Source: Rhodospirillales bacterium
Lineage (GTDB): Bacteria > Pseudomonadota > Alphaproteobacteria > Reyranellales > Reyranellaceae
DNA: 17,864 nucleotides
Direction of reading: 5' to 3'
Assembly: GCA_013205335.1 (NCBI GenBank)
Contig: JABMNB010000588.1
Location: 1 to 17,864 of the forward strand
A model generated the notes under the pieces. It worked only from the letters and a program-made list of their open reading frames with translations. It did not search any database and was not told the DNA's origin. Below are positions 6,198 through 13,425 of this stretch, piece by piece (position 1 is the stretch's first letter; every line of letters begins with the position of its first letter). Position numbers and translations under genes: made by a program.

Positions 6198-7709
6198 CTA
6201 GGCTTCGTTACTGCCGAGCCGCATGTCGAGGTCGAACGGATAGAGCGGCCGCTTGACCCGTTCGTACTTGAACAGCTTGAGATCTGACGCCGTGCAGCCG
6301 TCGCCGTCGCACATCACGATATGCTTGGCGATGGGCTCGAAACCCGCACGGAAATGCTGGCGCGACTTGATGAGCACGTACTTCTTGCGCCGGGGGTCGA
6401 TGCCACAATGAGTGAAGACGCCGAGATCGTAGGGCTCGGCGCGCTTTTCCGAGACGACGATCTGCATCTTGCCGGTGTCGAGCACGGCGGTGCGGCCCAT
6501 GCGGACGGTCGTGCCGGTGGCCATCGGGCCGGTGACGGTGAACTGGCCGTCGGTGATCGCCTTGACCTTGCCGGTGATCTTGAGCGGCTTGCCCTTGAGG
6601 CCCATGGCCGGCATGTCGATCTTGCCGCCGAGTTCGAGCGTCACTTCGGCGCCGACACCCGCCTTGATCATCTGCTCGACGCAGGCCGGATCGCAGATCG
6701 GGCCTGCGCAGGCATCTTCGAGCTCCTGCTTCATCGCCTCTTCGATGACGCTCATCACATCCTGGGTGCCGCCGGAGGCGGTATTGTCGCCGTGGTCGGC
6801 CATGACGACCGGCCCGCCGTCATAGGACTTGGCGCGCGCCACCTGGACCGACAGCGGCTCGGGATGGAAGAGGAACCCTTCGCGCTTCTCCCACGCCGTA
6901 TCGAGGGTGCGGTTGAGCAGGATCTCGCCCTCGGCCGTGCGCTTGTCGCAGACGATGACCGAGGAAAGGGCGAGATGGGGGATGTCGGCCTGCGGGAAGC
7001 CGCCGAAGACCGAGGCATTCAGCACCTGGCCCGTGTCCTCGGCCTGATTGGCCATGCCCATCAGGGTCTTCATCGGCTCGCGCGACGGCGTGTGGACGAG
7101 CGAACTGCTCATGATCGGGCGATTGCCCCAGACCATCTTGGGTTCGATCTCGCCTGCGAGGGTCCTCATCAGCGTGCGGCCGGCGCGGCGTGCCGTGTCG
7201 GCCATGTCGATGTGCGGGTAAGTCCGGTAGCCGGTCAGGATCGTGGCGCCGTTGACCATGGCGTCAGTCATCTGGGTATGGAAGTCGAGCGCCACGGCGA
7301 TCGGCACGTCGGGCGCGATCTTGCGGAGGCGGTTGAGCAGCTCGCCTTCGCCGTCGTCGTAGTGCTCGGCGACCATGGCGCCGTGCAGGGCGAGGAGGAC
7401 GGCGTCGCAGCCCTTCTTGACCTCGTCCACGATGGCGGCCGTCATCTGCTCATAGGCTGCCTTGGTGACCAGGCCGGACGGGTGGGCGGAGGCAGCCATC
7501 GGAACGATGAATTCGGCGCCAGCCTTGCGCGCCACCTCGATGAAGCCGCCGAGAGAGGTGTTGGTGCCTTCGGCCTCTTTGATGGCGATTGGACCGCTCA
7601 GGGCGCCTGCCCGGGCGAAGGATTCGATCGGGGTGGGCAGTGGCGAGAACGTATTGGTCTCGTGCATCATCATTGCGACTACGAATTTCCTGGCCAACAA
7701 CCCCTCCAT
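6198..7709 (-). CDS. MlrC-like M81 family metallopeptidase
   Basis: A 503-residue protein of the MlrC family. The founding member, from microcystin degraders, cleaves linearised peptides with D-amino acids and unusual residues; most homologues have unknown substrates. Seen: MHETNTFSP (His16, Glu17), ALHGAMV (His109), LDFHTQMTDAM (Asp142, His144), TYPHID (His166, Asp168), and the C-terminal domain motif ADHGDNTASGGTQD (304-317). The His and Asp residues are the expected zinc set. No signal peptide. First gene of the operon with the D-aminoacylase. The ATG at 7709 has only a weak ribosome site. A TTG at 7697 is preceded by GGAGG at 5 bases and gives the family-like N-terminus MARKFVVAMMMHETN, so that may be the real start. 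Confidence 0.88.
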   Translation of the reverse strand: MEGLLARKFVVAMMMHETNTFSPLPTPIESFARAGALSGPIAIKEAEGTNTSLGGFIEVARKAGAEFIVPMAASAHPSGLVTKAAYEQMTAAIVDEVKKGCDAVLLALHGAMVAEHYDDGEGELLNRLRKIAPDVPIAVALDFHTQMTDAMVNGATILTGYRTYPHIDMADTARRAGRTLMRTLAGEIEPKMVWGNRPIMSSSLVHTPSREPMKTLMGMANQAEDTGQVLNASVFGGFPQADIPHLALSSVIVCDKRTAEGEILLNRTLDTAWEKREGFLFHPEPLSVQVARAKSYDGGPVVMADHGDNTASGGTQDVMSVIEEAMKQELEDACAGPICDPACVEQMIKAGVGAEVTLELGGKIDMPAMGLKGKPLKITGKVKAITDGQFTVTGPMATGTTVRMGRTAVLDTGKMQIVVSEKRAEPYDLGVFTHCGIDPRRKKYVLIKSRQHFRAGFEPIAKHIVMCDGDGCTASDLKLFKYERVKRPLYPFDLDMRLGSNEA

Positions 7710-7759
7710 CTTCGGCTTAAGTATTTGAACACCTTACAAAAATCACACACCTCGCGCGT

Positions 7760-7810
7760 TTGCTGAAGCAATGCGTCTGGTGCAAAGCTGCGTCGCACTA
7801 TTATTGTGCG
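7760..7810. promoter_or_regulatory. Two inverted repeats upstream of the mlrC-like operon
   Basis: TTGCTGAAGCAA (7760-7771) has 5-base arms, and CGCAC-TATTATT-GTGCG (7794-7810) has 5-base arms around an AT-rich centre. They lie about 50 and 85-100 bases upstream of the MlrC-like start on the minus strand, where operators would be expected. No specific regulator family is assigned, and the second could also be a small hairpin. Confidence 0.25.
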
Positions 7811-7917
7811 TTGCAAAAACAACACACCCGCCATTGGACATCAACGCACGCTAAATATGTGAATTCAGGGCTCTTTTTCGCTCTTGCATTCTCTTCGCAG
7901 GTGCACCATTCTTTGGG

Positions 7918-8017
7918 GGCAGCAAACGCTACCTCGGTAGCCGCATTGTTTGCTGTATGCCCGTCTTGGGCGTTTCCTCCCTAAACTCGGGCCGCGCTTG
8001 TCGCGGCCCCTTTTTTT
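7918..8017 (+). ncRNA. Candidate trans-acting small RNA with the MmgR/ar8-type core
   Basis: A stretch of about 100 bases folds as three consecutive stems on the plus strand. Stem 1 (7920-7955): CAGCAAAC/GTTTGCTG (8 bp) plus GCTAC/GTAGC with a small loop and a 6-base 3' bulge. Stem 2 (7957-7973): GCCC/GGGC extended by A-T and T-G pairs, loop GTCTT. An unpaired TTTCCTCCCT (7973-7982) follows, then an 8-bp terminator with seven T. A single-stranded UUUCCUCCCU before the terminator is, as I recall, the hallmark of the alphaproteobacterial MmgR (ar8) small RNAs, which are Hfq-associated and roughly 77 nt. A shorter form starting near 7945-7955 is equally possible. TTGCAT (7884-7889) with CATTCT 17 bases on is a weak promoter guess. 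Confidence 0.6.
7989..8017 (+). terminator. Strong rho-independent terminator of the candidate small RNA
   Basis: GGGCCGCG (7989-7996), loop CTTGT, CGCGGCCC (8002-8009), then C and seven T (8011-8017). The U tract is only on the plus strand, yet no plus-strand protein gene lies upstream for more than 3 kb. This is the main reason to propose a plus-strand RNA here. Confidence 0.88.
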
Positions 8018-8031
8018 GCCCGGTCTGTTCG

Positions 8032-8062
8032 ATCGGGAAGGTCGGCATCTGATCTTTCCGAT
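8032..8062 (+). repeat. 12-bp hairpin beside the N-formylglutamate amidohydrolase stop codon
   Basis: ATCGGGAAGGTC (8032-8043) and GATCTTTCCGAT (8051-8062) pair fully in plus-strand RNA if two G-U pairs are allowed. In minus-strand RNA the same two positions are A-C mismatches. It starts 3 bases past the minus-strand stop codon. Pairing favours plus-strand RNA, but an mRNA 3'-end structure for the minus gene is possible. Confidence 0.4.
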
Positions 8063-8065
8063 GGC

Positions 8066-8965
8066 CTATTCAGCCGCCAAGGGGCGGAATTGCAGGGTTT
8101 CCCGCGCCTGCTGGCCCATTTCCTCCAGCAAACCGGTGATCAGTCTGGCAAAGACGCCGGCGACCGGAAGTCTCTCGTGCCGCGCCTCATCCATGTAGAG
8201 CGCCCGGTTGATCTCGATCTGAAGGGTATGGCGGGCCAGGGCGGGCCGCCCGTAGCGCTGCGTGGTGAAGCCACCGGCGTAAGGCTGGTTGCGCTGCACA
8301 CGCAGGCCTCGTGCGCGAAACCAGTGCTCGGCGCAGGCGACGAGTTCGGGCATGCAGGCTTCGCCGTGATTGTCGCCCAGAACGATGTCGACCCGCTGAT
8401 CGCGGTCGCGGGCGTTGAGGCTGGAGGCCGAGGAAGGCATGGAATGGGCATCGATCAGCAGGGCGCCGCCGAAGCTGCTGTAGGTATTCTCCACCAGCAG
8501 GGACAGGGTCTGGTGATAGGGCCGCCAGCAGGTCTCGAGCCGGTGCTCGATCGTCTCGGAGGGAACGCGGCCGCGATAGATCGCCTCGCCGCTGGCGGCG
8601 ACCCGGGGGATCATCCCGAGGCCGGCGGCGACCCGCGTGGTCCGGTGGTTCAGCGGCCGCGGCAGAGGCCCGTCGAACATGCCGGGATCGAGTTCGTACG
8701 GCTCGCGGTTGGCGTCGACGTAGGAGCGGGGAAAGCGGGCGGCCAGGAAAGGCATGCCGAGCGACGGAGCGGCGGCAAACAACTCGTCAACGAAGGCGTC
8801 TTCCGCCCGGCGGAGCGCGGAGAGCGAAACCGCCGCCTGCTCAAGGAAGGAAGCAGGATAGACCGAGCCGCTGTGCGGCGAGGCGACGACCACCGGGACC
8901 GTCTGGTGCGCCGGCAGGCGGCAATCCAGGGCCTCATGATCGGGCAGGATCGGGAGAAAATCCAT
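8066..8965 (-). CDS. N-formylglutamate amidohydrolase family protein
   Basis: A 299-residue member of the HutG-type N-formylglutamate amidohydrolase family (FGase), zinc-type hydrolases that release formate and glutamate in one histidine-degradation route. Seen: SPHSG (29-33), SYVDANRE (81-88), LLIDAHSMPS (169-178), LGDNHG (196-201) and LQIEINRALYMDE (248-260), the conserved family blocks that hold the metal-binding His, Asp and Glu. The frame is open to 9073, but the start at 8965 gives the shortest N-terminus before the first conserved block, and the upstream extension is Arg-rich and unlike the family. No strong ribosome site. No hutU, hutH or hutI lies nearby, so a role outside histidine breakdown is possible; many bacteria carry such stand-alone paralogues. 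Confidence 0.85.
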   Translation of the reverse strand: MDFLPILPDHEALDCRLPAHQTVPVVVASPHSGSVYPASFLEQAAVSLSALRRAEDAFVDELFAAAPSLGMPFLAARFPRSYVDANREPYELDPGMFDGPLPRPLNHRTTRVAAGLGMIPRVAASGEAIYRGRVPSETIEHRLETCWRPYHQTLSLLVENTYSSFGGALLIDAHSMPSSASSLNARDRDQRVDIVLGDNHGEACMPELVACAEHWFRARGLRVQRNQPYAGGFTTQRYGRPALARHTLQIEINRALYMDEARHERLPVAGVFARLITGLLEEMGQQARETLQFRPLAAE

Positions 8966-9091
8966 TCTATGGTCATAGCCGGTGCGACGGTGCGCGTCAC
9001 GCGTCGCGCTCTTGCCAATCCGCTGGCCGCGATGTAGACGACCGGGCTTCCGCGTTGCAGGGTGGTTTTGCACCCAGTGGCAACAGGCGAT

Positions 9092-9166
9092 GGGCGCGTA
9101 GCTCAGCGGTAGAGCACTGTCTTGACATGGCAGTGGCCACAGGTTCGATCCCTGTCGCGCCCACCA
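9092..9166 (+). tRNA. tRNA-Val (anticodon GAC)
   Basis: A complete cloverleaf: acceptor GGGCGCG (9092-9098) with CGCGCCC (9156-9162), D arm GCTC..GAGC, anticodon stem CTGTC/GGCAG around the 7-base loop TTGACAT with anticodon GAC, and T arm ACAGG-TTCGATC-CCTGT. Discriminator A at 9163 and an encoded CCA at 9164-9166. It reads the valine codon GUC. It lies 67 bases upstream of nadE. No integrase or duplicated tRNA end is present. Confidence 0.97.
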
Positions 9167-9233
9167 TCGCCCAACCCCACCGGCCCTTGAGAAACGAGCG
9201 TCGCGGGACCAGTAGAGGATGACTGGAGTCCCG

Positions 9234-11282
9234 ATGTCCGATTTTTATTCGCTCTACTCCCATGAATTCGTCCGCGTGGCCTGCTGCGTGCCGCGCACCC
9301 GCGTGGCAGATGCGGCCTACAATCTGGCCGAGACGCTGAAACTCGCGGCCCAGGGCGACAAGGCTCGGGCGGCAGTCATGGTCTTTCCCGAACTGGGTCT
9401 GTCTTCCTATGCCATCGAGGACCTGCTGCTGCAGGACGCGTTGCTCGACGAAGTCGAGCGGTCGATCGCCAAGGTCGTCGACGCGTCGCGCAAGCTCTTC
9501 CCGGTTTTGATCGTCGGGGCGCCGCTCAGGGTGTCGAACAGGCTCTACAACACGGCCGTCGTCGTCCATCGCGGCAAGGTGCTGGGCGTGGTGCCCAAGA
9601 CCTATCTGCCGAACTATCGCGAATTCTACGAGAAGCGACATTTCATCTCCGGCGCCAACGTGATCCGTCATGAGATCGAGCTGGCGGGACAGACCGTGCC
9701 GTTCGGCACCGACCTGCTGTTCAAGGCAACCGGCATCGATCTCACCTTCCATGTCGAGATCTGCGAGGACGTCTGGGTGCCGATCCCGCCGTCGAGCCAC
9801 GCGGCCCTCGCCGGTGCCGAGCTTCTGGTGAACCTGTCGGCCAGCAACATCACGATCGGCAAGGCCGAGGCGCGGCGACTGCTGTGCGGCAGCCAGTCGA
9901 TGCGGGCGGTCGCGGCTTACGCCTATTCGGCGTCGGGGCCGGGCGAATCCACCACCGATCTCGCCTGGGACGGCCATGCCGCAATCTACGAACTGGGCGA
10001 TCAGCTCGTGGAATCACCGCGCTTCGAGAAGGACTCGTCCCTGATCCAGGCCGACATAGACCTCGGCCGCATTCGCCAGGAGCGCCTGCGCTACAACGGC
10101 TTTGCCGATTGCGCGCTGCAGGAGAAGGAACGCGTCGAGCGCTTCCGGCCCGTCGGGTTCATGTTCGATCCGCCGAAGAACCGTGTTGCGCTGAACCGCG
10201 CCGTCGAGCGTTTCCCCTATGTGCCGTCGGATCCCGCCAAGCTTCGCGACAATTGCTACGAGGCCTACAACATCCAGGTGCAGGGGCTGGCGCAGCGACT
10301 GCAGTCGAGCCGCACGGACAACGCCGTCATCGGCGTTTCGGGCGGCCTCGATTCGACGCATGCCCTGATCGTCACCTGCCGGGCGATGGACCAGCTGGGC
10401 CTCAGCCGCAAGAACGTCTTCGCCTACACGATGCCGGGCTTCGGGACCTCCGACAAAACCCATAAGAATGCCTGGCTGTTGATGAAGGCGCTGGGCGTCA
10501 CGGCGGCAGAGATCGACATCAAGCCGGCGGCGACCCAGATGCTGGCCGACATCGGCCATCCTTTTGCCAAGGGAAAGAAGGTCTACGACGTGACCTTCGA
10601 GAACGTGCAGGCCGGGCTGCGCACCGATTATTTGTTCCGGCTGGCCAACCAGCAGCGCGGCCTGGTCGTGGGAACGGGAGATCTTTCCGAGCTTGGGCTG
10701 GGCTGGTGCACCTACGGCGTGGGTGATCACATGTCCCACTACAATCCCAACGGCTCGGTCTCCAAGACGCTGATCCAGCACCTGATCCGTTTCGTCGCCG
10801 CCTCCGGCGACGTCAGCAAGGATACCGCCGCCATCCTGCACGACATCCTCAACACCGAAATCTCGCCCGAGCTCATCCCAGCGGGCGAGAAGGGCGTGGT
10901 GCAGGCAACCGAGAGCTTCGTCGGTCCCTATGCTCTGCAGGACTTCAACCTCTACTACCTGACACGGCTCGGCTACCGGCCGTCGAAGATCGCCTTCCTC
11001 GCGTGGAACGCCTGGCACGACATCGAGAAGGGCGCGTGGCCGGCCAACCTGCCTGATGGAACGCGGCGGGCCTATACTCTGGAAGAGATCCGCAGCTGGC
11101 TTGCCCTGTTCCTGCGCCGCTTCTTCACCAACCAGTTCAAGCGTTCGGCGCTGCCCAACGGACCCAAGATCTCGTCCGGCGGCTCGCTCTCGCCGCGCGG
11201 CGACTGGCGGGCGCCATCGGACGGCAGTCCCGACGTATGGCTCGAGGAAATGAAGGCCATTCCCCAGGCCAAGAGAAAATAG
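9234..11282 (+). CDS. nadE: Glutamine-dependent NAD+ synthetase
   Basis: A 682-residue two-domain enzyme that makes NAD+ from nicotinic acid adenine dinucleotide, ATP and glutamine in the cytoplasm. The N-terminal nitrilase-like glutaminase has the Glu-Lys-Cys triad Glu53 (FPELGLSSY), Lys122 (PKTYLPNYREFYEKR) and Cys177 (EICEDVW), one residue off the Mycobacterium tuberculosis positions 52/121/176. The C-terminal synthetase has the ATP PP-loop GVSGGLDST (367-375), followed by GTGDLSELGLGW and the NPNGSVSKT region. Length matches the long glutamine-dependent type (about 680). The ATG at 9234 is preferred because GGAG lies 5 bases upstream; the earlier in-frame ATG at 9219 has GAGG directly against it with no spacing. 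Confidence 0.96.
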   Translation: MSDFYSLYSHEFVRVACCVPRTRVADAAYNLAETLKLAAQGDKARAAVMVFPELGLSSYAIEDLLLQDALLDEVERSIAKVVDASRKLFPVLIVGAPLRVSNRLYNTAVVVHRGKVLGVVPKTYLPNYREFYEKRHFISGANVIRHEIELAGQTVPFGTDLLFKATGIDLTFHVEICEDVWVPIPPSSHAALAGAELLVNLSASNITIGKAEARRLLCGSQSMRAVAAYAYSASGPGESTTDLAWDGHAAIYELGDQLVESPRFEKDSSLIQADIDLGRIRQERLRYNGFADCALQEKERVERFRPVGFMFDPPKNRVALNRAVERFPYVPSDPAKLRDNCYEAYNIQVQGLAQRLQSSRTDNAVIGVSGGLDSTHALIVTCRAMDQLGLSRKNVFAYTMPGFGTSDKTHKNAWLLMKALGVTAAEIDIKPAATQMLADIGHPFAKGKKVYDVTFENVQAGLRTDYLFRLANQQRGLVVGTGDLSELGLGWCTYGVGDHMSHYNPNGSVSKTLIQHLIRFVAASGDVSKDTAAILHDILNTEISPELIPAGEKGVVQATESFVGPYALQDFNLYYLTRLGYRPSKIAFLAWNAWHDIEKGAWPANLPDGTRRAYTLEEIRSWLALFLRRFFTNQFKRSALPNGPKISSGGSLSPRGDWRAPSDGSPDVWLEEMKAIPQAKRK

Positions 11283-11372
11283 CCGTCGCGATTTTGACGC
11301 GGCGGGTTGGCCGTCGGTTGCGCGCTGCGGCCAAAATGGTACTGCTTGAAGCAAGCGCGTAGGGAGGGTTCG

Positions 11373-11780
11373 ATGCCGCTCGAGATCAAGAAGACGGTCC
11401 AGCAGATGGTCGACGAGGCCAACAGCCAGATCGAGACGCTGCCGCTCGCCGAAGCGATGAAAATCCACGGGCAGCCGGGCGTCACTTTCATCGACATCCG
11501 CGATGTGCGCGAGTTGTGGCGCGACGGTACGATCCCGGGGGCCATCAACGTGACCCGCGGCATGCTCGAAATGTGGATCGATCCCAAGAGCCCCTACGCC
11601 AAGGACTATTTCCAGACCGGCAACAAGTTCGTTTTCTTCTGCGCCGGCGCCTGGCGCTCGGCGCTGTCGACCAGGACGGCGCAGGACATGGGCCTGACGC
11701 CGGTCGCTCATTTCGAGGGCGGGTTCGGCGCCTGGAAGAAGGCCGGCGGGCCGGTGGAGACAGTCGAGCCGAAGAAGTAG
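11373..11780 (+). CDS. Rhodanese-like domain protein
   Basis: A 135-residue single-domain rhodanese: DIRDVRELWRDGTIPGAINV (41-60) is the typical first half, and the active-site loop is C90-AGAW-R95 after FVFF, six residues long as in sulfurtransferases. The C-terminal GGFGAWKKAGGPV (116-128) is standard. It transfers sulfane sulfur to a thiol acceptor; the actual acceptor is unknown. Cytoplasmic. The ATG at 11373 has AGGGAGGG about 5 bases upstream, which rules against the longer frame from 11307. It heads a run with the acyl-CoA synthetase (9-base gap), DUF3237 and LysE genes. Confidence 0.88.
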   Translation: MPLEIKKTVQQMVDEANSQIETLPLAEAMKIHGQPGVTFIDIRDVRELWRDGTIPGAINVTRGMLEMWIDPKSPYAKDYFQTGNKFVFFCAGAWRSALSTRTAQDMGLTPVAHFEGGFGAWKKAGGPVETVEPKK

Positions 11781-11789
11781 GTCGCAGCC

Positions 11790-13403
11790 ATGTGTCCCGA
11801 CCAGCTGACGGGGCAGCCCATCGTGCCACAGCCGGTCGTCGACGATATTCCGGATTTCACGTCGATCCCGGCGCTCATCGCGCGGCATGGGCGGACTCAC
11901 CCCGACAAACCGGCGGTGAAGTGCGACGGCATCGTGCGAAGCTGGAGAGCGTTCGACAGTCGCGTCAACAAGGTCGCCTGGCTTCTTTCGCAAATGGGAC
12001 TGGGACGCGGCGACAAGATCGCCATCCTCGCCGCCAACTCGATCGAATATCTCGAGACCTTCATGGGGGGCCTGCGGGCCGGGGTCTGCGTCGTGCCGCT
12101 CTCGACCATGGCCGCGGCGGACGCACTCGAGAAGATGCTCGACGATTGCGATGCCAGGGTCCTGTTCCTGTCCGACCAGTATCGCACCCTGGTCGAGCCT
12201 TACGAGGACCAGCTCGGCAAGCTGGTTCCCGGTGGCCGCATTGCCTACGACTTCACGCGGCCGGGCTGGCAGGATTTCGAATCCTGGCTGGCGCCGGCGA
12301 ACGACGCGCCCTTCGAGGCCATGATCGAGCCGCTGGACGACTTCAACATCATTTACAGTTCCGGCACGACCGGACTGCCCAAAGGCATCCTCCACTCGCA
12401 CGCGCTGCGCAGCCAGCTTCCCGTACGGTTCCCGGCCTTCGACTATGGTCCGGACACAATCTCGCTGGTCTCGACGCCGCTTTACTCCAACACCACTCTG
12501 GTCGCGCTGCTGGCGACTGTCGGTGTGGGCGGCACGTCGATCCTGATGCGCAAGTCCGACGTGGTGAAGTTTCTCGAACTGGCGCAGGCCGAGAGGGCCA
12601 CGCATGCCATGCTGGTGCCGGTGCAGTACCAGCGCATTCTGGCCCATCCCGATTTCGACAAGTACGACCTCGGTTCCTTCAAGGCCAAGCTGTCGACCAG
12701 TGCACCGCTGCGCGCTCAGGTGAAGGCCGATTGTCTGAAGCGCTGGCCCGGCCGGCTGATCGAGATCTACGGCCTGACCGAAGGCGGCGGGAGCTGCTTG
12801 CTCGAAGCCAACCTGCATCCGGACAAGCTCCATACGGTCGGCAAGGCGGGCTTCGGCGTCGAACTCAAGATCCTCGACGAGCAGGGCAAGGAACTGCCGC
12901 AGGGTGAGGTCGGCGAGATCGCCGGTCGTGCCGAGATGATGATGAAGGGCTACTACAAGCAGGACGACAAGACGCGCGAGCTGTTCTGGTACGATGCCGA
13001 CGGCCGGCTGTTCTTCAAGTCGGGCGACATGGGCAAGCTCGACGAGGACGGGTTCCTGATCCTGCTCGATCGCAAGAAGGACATGATCATCTCGGGCGGC
13101 TTCAATGTGTATGCTGCCGACATCGAGGTCCTCCTGCTGAAGCATCCAGATGTGATCGACGCCGCAGTGATTGGCGTGCCGAGCGAGCAGTGGGGCGAAT
13201 CGCCGATGGCGCTGTGCGTGCGCCGCGACGGTGCGCGAACGAGCGAGGAGGCGGTGCGCGAATGGGCGAATGGTGAGCTCAGCAAGACGCAGCGCCTCGT
13301 CGCCGTCGAATTCCGCGACTCGCTTCCGCGCAGCACCATCGGCAAGATCATGAAACGCGAGATTCGGGCTCCCTACTGGGAAGGCCGTACTGCCAAGATC
13401 TGA
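11790..13403 (+). CDS. AMP-dependent acyl-CoA synthetase / ligase
   Basis: A 537-residue class I adenylate-forming enzyme: acid + ATP to acyl-AMP, then acyl-CoA. Ordered motifs: the P-loop YSSGTTGLPKG (189-199), IYGLTEGGG (326-334), the hinge-side FKSGDMGKLDEDG (409-421), the A8 region SGGFNVYAADIE (435-446) and the C-terminal catalytic Lys519 in LPRSTIGKI. All key residues are intact. It resembles 4-coumarate/medium- or long-chain-type ligases, with an aromatic or fatty acid as likely substrate, but the substrate pocket cannot be read by eye. Start at ATG 11790, 9 bases after the rhodanese stop. Likely cytoplasmic or loosely membrane-associated. Confidence 0.9.
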   Translation: MCPDQLTGQPIVPQPVVDDIPDFTSIPALIARHGRTHPDKPAVKCDGIVRSWRAFDSRVNKVAWLLSQMGLGRGDKIAILAANSIEYLETFMGGLRAGVCVVPLSTMAAADALEKMLDDCDARVLFLSDQYRTLVEPYEDQLGKLVPGGRIAYDFTRPGWQDFESWLAPANDAPFEAMIEPLDDFNIIYSSGTTGLPKGILHSHALRSQLPVRFPAFDYGPDTISLVSTPLYSNTTLVALLATVGVGGTSILMRKSDVVKFLELAQAERATHAMLVPVQYQRILAHPDFDKYDLGSFKAKLSTSAPLRAQVKADCLKRWPGRLIEIYGLTEGGGSCLLEANLHPDKLHTVGKAGFGVELKILDEQGKELPQGEVGEIAGRAEMMMKGYYKQDDKTRELFWYDADGRLFFKSGDMGKLDEDGFLILLDRKKDMIISGGFNVYAADIEVLLLKHPDVIDAAVIGVPSEQWGESPMALCVRRDGARTSEEAVREWANGELSKTQRLVAVEFRDSLPRSTIGKIMKREIRAPYWEGRTAKI

Positions 13404-13425
13404 AGGCCAGGATTCGAGGATAAGC

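Larger units (their letters stand above)
7710..8065. other. 356-base region without a protein gene
   Basis: The left part (7710-7900) is richer in A and T than its surroundings and holds the upstream region of the MlrC operon, with two inverted repeats. The right part (about 7918-8017) is a structured RNA with a strong terminator. 8032-8062 is a further 12-bp hairpin next to the stop of the N-formylglutamate amidohydrolase gene. The short frame at 7760-7984 has no ribosome site or recognisable protein features. Confidence 0.6.

Noticed and set aside
5033..6256. 407-codon plus-strand frame
   Set aside because: Antisense to the D-aminoacylase with its complete metal-binding set; no ribosome site or domain.
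6321..7766. 481-codon plus-strand frame
   Set aside because: Antisense to the MlrC-like gene, which carries clear zinc motifs; the translation is His/Asp/Gly/Arg-rich shadow sequence.
7740..7860. Short recurring TGCAA/GTGCAAA/GCGTTGCAA words as a possible CRISPR or iteron array
   Set aside because: The words are short, irregularly spaced and in both orientations; there are no equal-length spacers or a repeated unit over 10 bases.
7760..7984. 74-codon plus-strand frame in the gene-free region
   Set aside because: No ribosome site, odd Cys/His-rich start, and it overlaps the structured RNA with its TTTCCTCCCT core. A small RNA explains the region better.
9092..9166. tRNA as attachment site of an integrated element
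   Set aside because: No integrase, no duplicated tRNA 3' end and no change in composition nearby; both neighbours are ordinary chromosomal genes.
8997..9977. Minus-strand frame containing GATGIEPVATAMSRQCSTAE
   Set aside because: This is the familiar spurious translation of the complement of a tRNA gene, here tRNA-Val at 9092-9166; the rest is antisense to nadE.
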